Source: Elioraea sp964533585
GTDB taxonomy: Bacteria; Pseudomonadota; Alphaproteobacteria; Acetobacterales; Acetobacteraceae
Length of the DNA: 19,883 bases
Direction of reading: 5' to 3'
NCBI GenBank assembly: GCA_964533585.1
Contig: CAZHMM010000065.1
Location: 1 to 19,883 of the forward strand
Shown here: positions 6,772 to 14,840 of the stretch, piece after piece
Numbering within the stretch: position 1 is the stretch's first letter
Layout: each line of letters starts with the position of its first letter
The notes under the pieces: model-generated
What the model was told of the DNA's origin: nothing
Seen by the model: the letters and a program-made list of their open reading frames with translations, nothing else
Databases searched by the model: none
Translations under genes and position numbers: made by a program

Positions 6772-7743
6772 TCAGGGATCGGCGAAGTGGCAGGCGGCGG
6801 CGCGTCCGTCGCCGCCGTCGGTGAGCTCGGGCTCGCTGGTACGGCAGACCGGCTGCGCGCGCGGGCAGCGGGTGTGGAACCGGCAGCCCGGCGGAGGGGC
6901 GGCCGGGCTCGGCACATCGCCGGTCAGCACGATCCGCTTGCGCCCGGCTCCCGGCCGCGGCACCGGCACCGCCGAGAGCAGCGCCTGGGTGTAGGGATGG
7001 CGCGGGCGCGCGAACAGCGCCCGCTTCGGCGCCAGCTCGACGATCTTGCCGAGATACATCACCGCCACGCGATCGGAGATGTGGCGCACCACCGAGAGGT
7101 CGTGCGCGACGAACAGATAGGCCAGCCCCAGATCGCGCTGCAGGTCGCGCAGCAGGTTGATGATCTGCGCCTGCACCGAGACATCGAGCGCCGAGACCGG
7201 CTCGTCGCACACGACGAGGCGTGGTTCGAGCGCCAGCGCACGCGCGATCGCGATGCGCTGGCGCTGCCCGCCCGAGAACTCGTGCGGGAACCGGCTCGCA
7301 TGCGCGGCCGCGAGCCCGACGCGCTCGAGCAGCGCGCGTGCGCGCGTGGCCTGCGCCGCTGCGGCCACGCCCGCCACCTGCATCGGCTCGCGCAGGATGT
7401 CCTCGACGCGCATGCGCGGATTGAGCGAGCCATAGGGGTCCTGGGCGATGATCTGGAACTGCGGCCTGAGCGGGCGCAGCGCGCGCTGGCCGAGCGGAGC
7501 GATGTCCGTGCCGTCGAACCGGATCGACCCAGCGGTCGGGTCGAGCAGGCGCACCAGCAGCCGCCCGGTGGTGGACTTGCCGCAGCCGCTCTCGCCGACC
7601 AGGCCCAGCGTCTCGCCGCGCGCGATCGCGAAGCTCACCCCGTCCACCGCGCGCACGGCCCCCTTCGGCCGCAGCCCGAGCAGGCCGCGCCGGATCGGGA
7701 AATGCTTGGTCAACCCCTCGACCTGCAACAGCGGCGCCGTCAT
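6772..7743 (-). CDS. Peptide ABC importer ATPase, DppF/OppF-like
   Basis: A 323-residue ATP-binding subunit that powers the dipeptide/oligopeptide importer at the inner membrane. Walker A is GESGCGKST (50-58), Q-loop Gln101 in AQDPYGSLNPR, signature FSGGQ (156-160), Walker B LVVCDEP (176-182), and H-loop His214. The C-terminal oligopeptide-transporter domain begins near HPYTQALL (249-256) and has four cysteines (287, 293, 300, 318), the spacing seen in Opp/Dpp ATPases for which an iron-sulfur cluster has been reported in a mycobacterial relative. The ATG overlaps the previous gene's stop as ATGA (7740-7743), indicating translational coupling. It presumably pairs with the DppD-like protein as a heterodimer. 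Confidence 0.95.
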   Translation of the reverse strand: MTAPLLQVEGLTKHFPIRRGLLGLRPKGAVRAVDGVSFAIARGETLGLVGESGCGKSTTGRLLVRLLDPTAGSIRFDGTDIAPLGQRALRPLRPQFQIIAQDPYGSLNPRMRVEDILREPMQVAGVAAAAQATRARALLERVGLAAAHASRFPHEFSGGQRQRIAIARALALEPRLVVCDEPVSALDVSVQAQIINLLRDLQRDLGLAYLFVAHDLSVVRHISDRVAVMYLGKIVELAPKRALFARPRHPYTQALLSAVPVPRPGAGRKRIVLTGDVPSPAAPPPGCRFHTRCPRAQPVCRTSEPELTDGGDGRAAACHFADP

Positions 7744-8753
7744 CGCGCGAGCTCCGCCGTTTCGGGCAGACGGTAGCCGACATGGGCGATGCAGGCCGCC
7801 GCGTGGCCCGAGCCCAGGCGCAGGAGCGGCGGATCGATCGTCCGACAGGCCGGCCGGGCGGTCGCGCAGCGCGGCGCGAAACGGCAGCCCTGCGGCATCG
7901 CGTGCGGGCTCGGCACCGTGCCCTCGATCGCGCGCAGCCGTTCGAGATCGTCCTCCATCGGCGGGATGCTCGCGAGCAGACCCTCGGTGTAGGGATGCAA
8001 CGGCCGCTCGAACAGCGGACCGACTTCGGCCTGCTCGACGATCCGCCCGGCATACATCACGACCGCGCGGCGGGCGAACTCGGCCACCACGCCGAGGTCA
8101 TGCGTGATCAGCATGATCGCGGTGCCGAACTCCTGCTGCAACTGCGCGAGCAGTTCGAGGATCTGCGCCTGCACCGTGACGTCGAGCGCGGTGGTCGGCT
8201 CGTCGCAGATCAGCAGGCGAGGCTGGCAGGCGAGCGCCATCGCAATCATCACCCGCTGGCGCATCCCGCCCGAAAGCTCGTGCGGGTAGCTCGCGAGCCG
8301 GGCGCGCGCCATCGGGATGCCGACCGTGTCGAGCAGTCCGGCCGCGCGGTCGAGCGCCGCTCGGCGCGGCATCGCGCGATGGCGCATCAGCGGCTCGGCG
8401 ATCTGCTCGCCCACGGTGAAGACCGGGTTGAGGCTGGTCATCGGCTCCTGGAACACCATGCCGACCTCGGCGCCGCGCACGTCGCGGATCGCCTCGTCGG
8501 AGAGGGTGAGCAGGTCGCGGCCGGCCAGCCGGATCTCGCCCGAGAGGATGCGCGCGCCGCGCCCGGCCAAGCGCAGGATCGCCAGCGCGGTGACGCTCTT
8601 GCCGCAGCCCGATTCGCCGACGATGCCGAGCGTCTCGCCCTCGGCCACCTCGAAGCTCACCCCGTCCACCGCCACCACCCGCCCGCGCCGCGTGTCGAAC
8701 GCGATCCGAAGATCGCGCACAGACAGCAGCGGCTCGGTGGAGGACGCGCTCAT
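7740..8753 (-). CDS. Peptide ABC importer ATPase, DppD/OppD-like
   Basis: A 337-residue partner ATPase of the same importer. Walker A is GESGCGKS (46-53), Q-loop Gln102 in VFQEPMTSLNP, signature LSGGMRQR (160-167), Walker B LLICDEP (180-186) and H-loop His218. The C-terminal domain carries HPYTEGLL (253-260) and cysteines at 290, 296, 303 and 321, matching the cluster-type arrangement of its partner. The ATG at 8751-8753 follows the M81 gene stop by three bases, so ribosomes probably reinitiate. The Dpp-type FQEPMTSLNP motif places it in the peptide/nickel subfamily; nickel is disfavoured because the neighbours are peptide-related. Confidence 0.95.
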   Translation of the reverse strand: MSASSTEPLLSVRDLRIAFDTRRGRVVAVDGVSFEVAEGETLGIVGESGCGKSVTALAILRLAGRGARILSGEIRLAGRDLLTLSDEAIRDVRGAEVGMVFQEPMTSLNPVFTVGEQIAEPLMRHRAMPRRAALDRAAGLLDTVGIPMARARLASYPHELSGGMRQRVMIAMALACQPRLLICDEPTTALDVTVQAQILELLAQLQQEFGTAIMLITHDLGVVAEFARRAVVMYAGRIVEQAEVGPLFERPLHPYTEGLLASIPPMEDDLERLRAIEGTVPSPHAMPQGCRFAPRCATARPACRTIDPPLLRLGSGHAAACIAHVGYRLPETAELAR

Positions 8754-8756
8754 GCG

Positions 8757-10232
8757 TCAGCCGGCATCGACGAAGGGGAAGAGACGATCGGTCGGCACCA
8801 GGCGGAACGGCAGCGTGGTCAGATCGGCCGGCCCCCAATCCGGCGTGTCGACGATCAGGATCTCCTCGGCGAGCGGTTCATAGACGGCGCGGAAATGCGT
8901 CTTCGAGCGCAGCACGATCACGCCGAAATCCGACGCCTTCATGCCGAACTGGAGGAAGCAGTCCTCATCGATCGCCGTCTTCTGGGTCGAGGTGACCCAG
9001 ACCACCACGTCGCCCGTGTCGACCACGCCGGTCGGGCCGAGATCGACGTGATTGCCGCGCCCCATCGGCCCGCTGGTGCGGTAGGTCTTGCCGCCGGCGA
9101 ACAGCACCTTGCCCTCGATCGTGACCGGCCCGCCGGCGCGATCGGAGGAGCGGCCGCCGACCGCGACCTTGACGGTCGCGCCCGCGCCGGCCCGCACGAT
9201 CTCCTGAGCCCCCTCAGGGTCCCAGAGATAGGGCACGGCGACGCGCACGCCGCCGGTGCGGCCGAGGATCGCGCGCAGCACATGCGTCGAGTCGTTCATC
9301 CGATCCGCGTGTTCGAGGATCACCATCGGCTTCCTGGCGGTGCGCGCCCGCCCGAGCGCGAGCGAGACGCCCTCGTCGAGCCCGTACACCAGCTCGCGGT
9401 GAATCAGCGCGTGGCGTTCGGCCTTGATCCGCTCGCAGAGCGTGGTCGCCGCCCGACGCGCAAGCGCCTCGTCACCGTCCGCCACCGCCAGCACCGAGAA
9501 GCCGCAGTTCGGCACATCGGCATACGAGAAGCCGGCGAACACCGAGACATCGAGCCAGCGCGGCGATTCCTTGCCCATGCGGATCGAGTCCGCGACGATC
9601 CCGGAGAGCGGCGCGAGCCCGGTGGCGCTGAAGATGCTCGGCACCATCACGCCCGGCTTCAGCAGCACGGAGACGGGGCGGATCTCGCCGCGCAGCATGC
9701 GCACCAGGCAGGTCGCGGCGCGCTCGCCGGTCTCGCCCATGTCGATATGCGGCGAGTAGTGGTAGCCGAACACGGCATTCGCCACCTCAAGCAGCGTCGC
9801 ATCGATATTGGCGTGGTAGTCGAGCGCGACGACGACCGGCACGCACCGTCCGACCACGGCGCGGACGCGCTCGGCCAGTTCGCGGTCGGGGTCGAGCCGC
9901 GTCGGCGTCGCCATCGCGCCGTGCAGGTTGAGCAGCACGCCGTCGAGCCTGCCGGCAGCCTTCAGCCCGGCGCAGATGCGGTCAGCGTAGTGCACGAAGG
10001 CGTCGTCCGCCGCCGGGCCGGCCGCACCGCCCTCGGCGCGCAGGATCGGCACGATCTCCATCCCCTCGCGCTCGCAGACGGCGATGAAGCCGCCCGGCAC
10101 GGTGTTGGTGCCGCGGTAGCGCTCGACCAGCGTCGCGCCGGCGACCTCGGTCCTGCGGAAATCCTCGATCGTCGTCTCGATCGGCAGGAAACTGACGGAT
10201 TCCAGGCTGAGCCCGGCGATCGCGATGCGCAT
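8757..10232 (-). CDS. M81-family metallopeptidase, MlrC (microcystinase C)-like
   Basis: A 491-residue protein of the MlrC family, named for the enzyme that cleaves linear microcystin fragments in sphingomonads. Motifs are LNLHGAM (101-107), LDYHAN (137-142), SPHIDMGETGERAA (160-173) and THFRAVYEPLA (445-455). His104, Asp138, His140 and His162 keep the spacing of the MlrC residues I recall as H150, D184, H186 and H208, the likely zinc site; Glu11 probably matches E56. The usual N-terminal HETNTF-like motif is altered to LESVSF. There is no signal peptide, so it acts in the cytoplasm. It is embedded between permease and ATPase genes of a peptide importer, 12 bases after the permease stop. A purine-rich ribosome site (AGGAAGGGG) precedes its ATG. 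The peptide substrate is unknown. Confidence 0.92.
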   Translation of the reverse strand: MRIAIAGLSLESVSFLPIETTIEDFRRTEVAGATLVERYRGTNTVPGGFIAVCEREGMEIVPILRAEGGAAGPAADDAFVHYADRICAGLKAAGRLDGVLLNLHGAMATPTRLDPDRELAERVRAVVGRCVPVVVALDYHANIDATLLEVANAVFGYHYSPHIDMGETGERAATCLVRMLRGEIRPVSVLLKPGVMVPSIFSATGLAPLSGIVADSIRMGKESPRWLDVSVFAGFSYADVPNCGFSVLAVADGDEALARRAATTLCERIKAERHALIHRELVYGLDEGVSLALGRARTARKPMVILEHADRMNDSTHVLRAILGRTGGVRVAVPYLWDPEGAQEIVRAGAGATVKVAVGGRSSDRAGGPVTIEGKVLFAGGKTYRTSGPMGRGNHVDLGPTGVVDTGDVVVWVTSTQKTAIDEDCFLQFGMKASDFGVIVLRSKTHFRAVYEPLAEEILIVDTPDWGPADLTTLPFRLVPTDRLFPFVDAG

Positions 10233-10244
10233 CGATTCCCCTTC

Positions 10245-11165
10245 CTAGGTCTTCTTCGAGGTCGCGGCGGTGAGGTCACGCGGGTCGAGCGCGTCGCGCA
10301 GCGCATCGCCCACCATGTTGAAGGCCAGCACCGCGAGCGTGAGCGCGATCCCGGGCAGGATCGCGAGCTGGGGCGACTCCAGCACGTCGGCGACACCGTC
10401 GCGGATCAGGTTGCCCCAGGAGGGTTGCGGCGGCTGCACGCCGAGGCCGAGGAAGGACAGGCTCGCCTCCTCGCGGATCGCGCCGGCGATCGACAGCGTG
10501 GCGATGATGATCAGCGGACCGATGATGTTCGGCAGCACGTGCCTGCGCAGGATGTGCAGGTCCGAGGCGCCGAACGACCGCGCCTGGGCGACGTATTCGA
10601 GGTTGCGCACCACCAGCGTCGAGCCGCGCGAGAGACGGACGAAGATCGGCACGTGCGAAATGCCGATCGCCAGCACCAGCACGCCGGTCGAGGCACCGAG
10701 CAGCGCGACGATCATCAGCGCCAGCAGCAGCGACGGCAGGGCGAGCATGATGTCGACGATCCAGCTCACCACACGATCGACCCAGCCCATGTGGTAGCCG
10801 GCGAGCATGCCGATCGGCACGCCGATCGCGATCGAGACGATCACCGACAGCACGCCGACCAGCAACGCAGGGCGCGCGCCGTGGATGATCCGGCTGAGCA
10901 GGTCGCGGCCGAACTCGTCGGTGCCGAGCCAGAAATCGGCACTCGGCCCCTCGGCCGCGCGGATGATGTGCTGCGTGGTCGGCTCATAGGGCGCGACCCA
11001 GGGCGCGAACAGCGCGATCAGCCCGAACAGCGCGATCACCGCGCAGCCGATCGCCGCTCCAGGATCGTGGCGCAGTGTCTCGACCAGGGCGCGCAGGACG
11101 GAGGGCGGCGGCTCGGTCAGCTCGGCCGCCACCTCATCGTCGCGCAGGGCGGCGGCGTCACTCAT
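10245..11165 (-). CDS. Peptide ABC importer permease, DppC/OppC-like
   Basis: A 306-residue inner-membrane permease with a cytoplasmic N-terminal extension, a first helix near 36-58, a periplasmic loop containing WLGTDEFGRDLLSR (79-92, typical of DppC/OppC) and further helices from about 100 on. The EAA-type coupling loop that docks on the ATPases lies at 190-215, ending RRHVLPN, followed by the family motif SFLGLGVQPPQPSWG (237-251). Its ATG at 11163-11165 overlaps the DppB-like stop by eight bases. Together with the DppB-like protein it forms the channel. Confidence 0.95.
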   Translation of the reverse strand: MSDAAALRDDEVAAELTEPPPSVLRALVETLRHDPGAAIGCAVIALFGLIALFAPWVAPYEPTTQHIIRAAEGPSADFWLGTDEFGRDLLSRIIHGARPALLVGVLSVIVSIAIGVPIGMLAGYHMGWVDRVVSWIVDIMLALPSLLLALMIVALLGASTGVLVLAIGISHVPIFVRLSRGSTLVVRNLEYVAQARSFGASDLHILRRHVLPNIIGPLIIIATLSIAGAIREEASLSFLGLGVQPPQPSWGNLIRDGVADVLESPQLAILPGIALTLAVLAFNMVGDALRDALDPRDLTAATSKKT

Positions 11166-12099
11166 ACTTCACCCGCGGATCGAACAGCGCGTAGCTGAGA
11201 TCGACGATCAGGTTCACCACCAGGATGATCAGCGCGAACACCATCAGCCCCGATTGGATCAGCGTGTAGTCGCGCTGCGCGATCGCGCCGACCAGCAGCT
11301 TGCCGAGGCCCGGGCGGTTGAACACGGTCTCGGTCAGCACCGCACCGCCGAGGATGGTGCCGGTGTAGAGACCCATCGCCGTGACGACCGGGATCATGAT
11401 GTTGCGCAGCACGTGCTTGTAGTGGACGACACGGTCGGACAGGCCCTTGGCATAGGCCGTGCGCACCCAGTCCTGGCCCAGCGCCTCCAGCATCGCCGAG
11501 CGCGTCAGCCGCGTGATGTAGGCGGCCTGGATCAGGCCAAGACTGAGCGCGGGCAGGATCAGCTTGACGACGTGCTCCTCCCAGCCGGTGCCGCGGATCG
11601 TGTGGATGATCGGCGTCCAGCCGAGCCAGACCGAGAAGATCAGCAGCAGCACGATGCCGAGATAGAAGGCAGGTAACGAGAAGCCCGTGAGCGCGAACAG
11701 CCGGCCGAGATAGTCGATCCAGCCGCCGCGCCGCACCGCGGTCAGCACGCCGAGCGGAATGCCGATCAGCGCGCCCACCGCGAGCGAGGCGAAGGCAAGC
11801 GCGAAGGTGTAGGGAAAGACCGACCAGATCTGCTCGGCGATCGGCTCGTTGGTGATGAGCGAGCGGCCGAGATCGCCGTGCAGCAGCCCGGCGAAGAAGT
11901 CGAGATACTGCTCGATCAGCGGCCGATCCAGGCCGGTGCGGGCACGGAACGCGTCCAGCGCCTCCTGCGAGGCCTGGTCGCCCAGCACCACCTCGGCCGG
12001 ATCGGCCGGGATCACGCGCATCGAGACGAACACGACCGTCGCGACGGCCCACATGATCACGACCGCCGACATCAGCCGCTTCGCCGCATAGGCCCACAT
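11158..12099 (-). CDS. Peptide ABC importer permease, DppB/OppB-like
   Basis: A 313-residue inner-membrane permease with about six helices, the first at residues 9-29. The early motif RTGLDRPLIEQYLDFF (54-69), followed by GDLGRS (75-80), is diagnostic of DppB/OppB. The EAA coupling loop is at 211-237 (from WVRTAYAKGL to LRNIMIP), and the C-terminus ends with LFDPRVKY. It begins 30 bases after the binding-protein stop, with a modest GGAAG ribosome site nine bases before the ATG. Confidence 0.95.
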   Translation of the reverse strand: MWAYAAKRLMSAVVIMWAVATVVFVSMRVIPADPAEVVLGDQASQEALDAFRARTGLDRPLIEQYLDFFAGLLHGDLGRSLITNEPIAEQIWSVFPYTFALAFASLAVGALIGIPLGVLTAVRRGGWIDYLGRLFALTGFSLPAFYLGIVLLLIFSVWLGWTPIIHTIRGTGWEEHVVKLILPALSLGLIQAAYITRLTRSAMLEALGQDWVRTAYAKGLSDRVVHYKHVLRNIMIPVVTAMGLYTGTILGGAVLTETVFNRPGLGKLLVGAIAQRDYTLIQSGLMVFALIILVVNLIVDLSYALFDPRVKYE

Positions 12100-12129
12100 C
12101 GATGCGCGCTTCCGGTCGCTCGTGCCGCG

Positions 12130-13710
12130 TCAGCCGAGGATCCGCGTGCGCGGCGAGACGGTGTAGAACGACCAGCTCTTCTGCTCATGGCCGAGATCGA
12201 GCTTGGGCGATCGGGCCATCGCGTAGGCACGGGTGAACAGCGGCGCTGCCACGGCCGCGTCCATGATCTTGCGCTGCACCTGCATCCAGAGCTCGCGCTG
12301 CTTCGCCGGATCGGGCTCGAACCGCGCCGCCTCGATCTCGGCGTCCGCGCCGTCGAAATGCGAGAAGTTGGTGACCGCCGTCGGCCGGCCGACGATCGCC
12401 GAGGAGTGGTAGAACTGGTCGAAGTAGAGCCGGCCCGTCAGCGGATAGCGATAGGCGCCGTAGATGATCACGGGCGCGACGTTCTCGCGGATCAGGCGGT
12501 GATAGGTCGGATGATCGACCACGCGCAGGTCGAGATTGACCCCGACCTGCTTCCACTGCTCCTGGATCACCTGCATCGGCGGCAGGTAGATCGCGTTGTT
12601 GCTGACCGGCGTGTTCAGCGTGATGCCGCCGCCGAGGCCGGCCTCCGCGAGCAGCGCGCGCGCCCGGTCGCGATCGAACTCGTAGCGGGCGACATCGTCG
12701 GTGTGGCCGACATAGCCGCTCGGCAGCGGGCTGAACTCGGGCTTGGAGACGTCACGGCCGAGGAAGGTGAGCAGCTCGTCGCGATTGGTGGCGTGCGCGA
12801 GCGCGCGGCGCACGCGGATGTCGTCGAACGGCTTCATGCTGGTGTTGAAGTGCAGCGTGAACATGTTCGCCGGCGAGGTCAGGTCGACGGTGAAGCGCGC
12901 CCGGCGCATCCGCTCCACGGCATCCTGGCGCGCGGCGATGTCGATCGCGTGCAGCTCGCCGCCGCGCAGCGCCAGCTCGCGCGTGCTGGCATCCGACATG
13001 AACTGGATGACGATCCGCTCCAGCACCGGTGCACCACCCCAGTAGCCGTCATTGCGCTCGAGCGTGAAGCTCTCGCGCGCGCGGTACTCGGCGGCGCGGA
13101 ACGGCCCGGTGCCGACCGGGCGGGTGCGCAGATCGACGCCGCCCTCGAGCGCGCGCTTGCAGACGATGTAGCCGGCACCGACATCGACCATGCGCGCGGG
13201 GAAGGTCGCGTCGGGGTTCTGCAACGTGATCTCGACCGTGTGCGGATCGACCGCGCGCACCGCGGCGATGTCGGCGAGGGTGGTGCGGAACGGCGAGCCG
13301 GTCTCGCGGCTGCGAACGCGCTCAAGCGAGAACACCACATCCTCGGCGGTGAAGGCACCGTGGCCGTGGTGCCACGCCACGCCGCGGCGGAGATGGAAGG
13401 TCCAGGTCCGGCGGTCGGGCGAGGCCTCCCAGCGCTCGGCCAGGCTGGGGCGCAGATCGTCGCTCGAGATCACCCCGTCGGGGAAGGTGACGAGCCCCTC
13501 ATAGACCGATTTCGTGACCGGCTGCTCGCCGAGCCCGATCGAGAAATGCGGATCGACCGTGCGGATGTCGTCCACGCCGAGCGCGAAGCGCAGCACCTGC
13601 GACGAGGCAAGCCGCGGTGCGGCCTGCGCGCCTGCAAGCTCGGGGCGAAATCCGGCCGCGGCGCCGCCGATCAGCGCCGACGCGCCGGTGAGAATCGTCC
13701 GTCGGTTCAT
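12130..13710 (-). CDS. Peptide ABC importer substrate-binding protein (SBP family 5)
   Basis: A 526-residue periplasmic binding protein. The N-terminus MNRRTILTGA, a hydrophobic core and AGAQA (26-30) look like a twin-arginine signal peptide. The family 5 signature runs from LAERWEAS (90-97) through WTFHLRRGV (103-111) to AFTAEDVVFSLERV (119-132), and GTGPF (near 200) is also typical. Members bind peptides, nickel or other ligands and deliver them to DppB/C-type permeases. No lipobox cysteine is present, so the protein should be soluble in the periplasm. GGGAGG lies six bases before the ATG, and the gap to the regulator stop is 13 bases. It is the first transport gene of the operon and probably the most highly expressed. 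Confidence 0.94.
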   Translation of the reverse strand: MNRRTILTGASALIGGAAAGFRPELAGAQAAPRLASSQVLRFALGVDDIRTVDPHFSIGLGEQPVTKSVYEGLVTFPDGVISSDDLRPSLAERWEASPDRRTWTFHLRRGVAWHHGHGAFTAEDVVFSLERVRSRETGSPFRTTLADIAAVRAVDPHTVEITLQNPDATFPARMVDVGAGYIVCKRALEGGVDLRTRPVGTGPFRAAEYRARESFTLERNDGYWGGAPVLERIVIQFMSDASTRELALRGGELHAIDIAARQDAVERMRRARFTVDLTSPANMFTLHFNTSMKPFDDIRVRRALAHATNRDELLTFLGRDVSKPEFSPLPSGYVGHTDDVARYEFDRDRARALLAEAGLGGGITLNTPVSNNAIYLPPMQVIQEQWKQVGVNLDLRVVDHPTYHRLIRENVAPVIIYGAYRYPLTGRLYFDQFYHSSAIVGRPTAVTNFSHFDGADAEIEAARFEPDPAKQRELWMQVQRKIMDAAVAAPLFTRAYAMARSPKLDLGHEQKSWSFYTVSPRTRILG

Positions 13711-13723
13711 GTGAGCCTCCCGT

Positions 13724-14677
13724 TCATCTGGTTGAGCCTGGGGTGTTCGGTCGGAACGGCGCGGCGCCCGCGCGCGGTCGGGGCCGATTGCGCGCGCTCT
13801 CGACGGTCCAGTAGGCGCCCTGCTCGCGCAGCCGCGCTTCGTTGGTTGCGAGAGCCTCGACAGAGGCGGGGCCGGAGCGCAGGAACAGGTCGATCACCAG
13901 CGCCTGCGTCAGCGCCGTGGCGGCGACGATCGATTGCAGGAAGGCCGGGCTCGCATTGGCGGCGATCAGCGCGACCGAGGCCGCGCGGCCGAGCGGCGAG
14001 AGGACGGTGTCGGTCACCGCGACGATGCGTGCGCCCACCGCCTTCGCGGTCTCGACCGCCGCGATCGTTTCGGCCGAGTAGGGCTCGAAGCTGACCGCGA
14101 GGAGCGCGTCCTCAGCGTCGATGTCGAGCAGGTCGTGGCCGAAACTGCCGGCGCGATCCTCGATCAGCACCACGTTCGCGCGGAACAGCCGGTAGGTGTA
14201 GACGAACGAGGAGGCCACCGGGTAACAGCTGCGCCGGCCGATCACGAAAACCCGCCGCGCCGCCAGCAGGATCGCCGTCGCCGCATCGAGCCGCTGCGCC
14301 GCCTCGGCGCCGCCGAGCGTATGGTCGAGATTGCCGCGCTCTGCGCCGAGCAGGTCGGCGAGCAGGCCGCCCCCGTCCTGATCCTCGCGCCGCGACCGCA
14401 GCGCGCGCGCGCGCTGCGCGAACGGGCTGCCGTCGGTGGTGCGACGCACGAGGTCGCGGCAGATGCCGCGCAGCGTCTCGTAGTCATCGAGGCCGAGCCG
14501 GCGCGCGAGCCGCAGCATGGTGGCCGGGGCGACACCGGCCTGGTCGGCGACCCGCCGCATCGAGTGCATCGCGACTTCGGCCGGATGGTCGGCGACGAAG
14601 CGCGCGGCACGCTGGAGCTGTGCGCTCAGCGCGTCGAAGACGCTGTCGATGCGACCCGCAAGCGTGATGCCCAGCAC
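13724..14677 (-). CDS. MurR/RpiR-family transcriptional regulator
   Basis: A 317-residue regulator with an N-terminal RpiR helix-turn-helix (about 10-80; recognition region VADQAGVAPATMLRLARRLG, 43-62) and a C-terminal SIS ligand-binding domain (about 128-265). In the SIS part, VFVIGRRSCYPVAS (143-156) is the first strand and loop, and SFEPYSAET (196-204) replaces the more usual Gly/Ser-rich phosphosugar loop; this variant is common in RpiR proteins beside amino-acid or peptide transport genes. The start is GTG at 14675-14677, with AGGGAAGG about ten bases upstream. It is the first gene of the peptide-transport operon, and the palindrome at 14737-14771 is its likely binding site, implying autoregulation. 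The ligand is not known. Confidence 0.93.
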   Translation of the reverse strand: MLGITLAGRIDSVFDALSAQLQRAARFVADHPAEVAMHSMRRVADQAGVAPATMLRLARRLGLDDYETLRGICRDLVRRTTDGSPFAQRARALRSRREDQDGGGLLADLLGAERGNLDHTLGGAEAAQRLDAATAILLAARRVFVIGRRSCYPVASSFVYTYRLFRANVVLIEDRAGSFGHDLLDIDAEDALLAVSFEPYSAETIAAVETAKAVGARIVAVTDTVLSPLGRAASVALIAANASPAFLQSIVAATALTQALVIDLFLRSGPASVEALATNEARLREQGAYWTVESARNRPRPRAGAAPFRPNTPGSTR

Positions 14678-14707
14678 CGTCCGCCGGCCTTCCCTGTTCT
14701 CGGCGCG

Positions 14708-14736
14708 AGGTTAGGCAGGAATCCGAAGCCCTGCAA
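14708..14736 (-). promoter_or_regulatory. Probable promoter of the rpiR-like/peptide operon
   Basis: On the minus strand, TTGCAG (14731-14736) and TAACCT (14708-14713) are 17 bases apart. Transcription would begin near 14700, leaving a leader of about 23 bases that contains the Shine-Dalgarno AGGGAAGG. The -35 directly abuts the palindrome at 14737-14771. Each hexamer matches the consensus at three positions; the spacing and position give the main support. Confidence 0.42.
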
Positions 14737-14771
14737 CAAATGTTTCTCGGTCTGGACAAAAGAAACATTTG
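14737..14771. promoter_or_regulatory. Perfect 11-bp inverted repeat, candidate RpiR operator
   Basis: CAAATGTTTCT (14737-14747) and AGAAACATTTG (14761-14771) are exact reverse complements separated by 13 bases. It is AT-rich in an otherwise very GC-rich region and sits between the tctA-like stop and the regulator start. Half-site centres are 24 bases apart, a little over two helical turns, which would suit a dimer of dimers on one DNA face. It is not a terminator: the stem is AT-rich and no suitable T-run follows. Confidence 0.7.
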
Positions 14772-14840
14772 ATCCAGCTCAGAGCGCGCCTCGACCGCGG
14801 CGGCAGGCAGGCCCACCTTCCCAGGGAGCGGACGGAACGG

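Noticed and set aside
6741..6917. Longer start for the aminotransferase
   Set aside because: The extension is low-complexity and overlaps the end of the ATPase gene. The ATG at 6740 has a good ribosome site and a conserved N-terminus follows.
7782..11198. A very long + strand open frame opposite the peptide-transport genes
   Set aside because: It is rich in Arg, His, Asp and Gln with no domains, as expected for the antisense of GC-rich genes. The minus strand there encodes five clear proteins.
14737..14771. Inverted repeat as an intrinsic terminator of the tct run
   Set aside because: The stem is AT-rich and the loop is 13 bases. No T-run follows the right arm, so an operator is a better reading.
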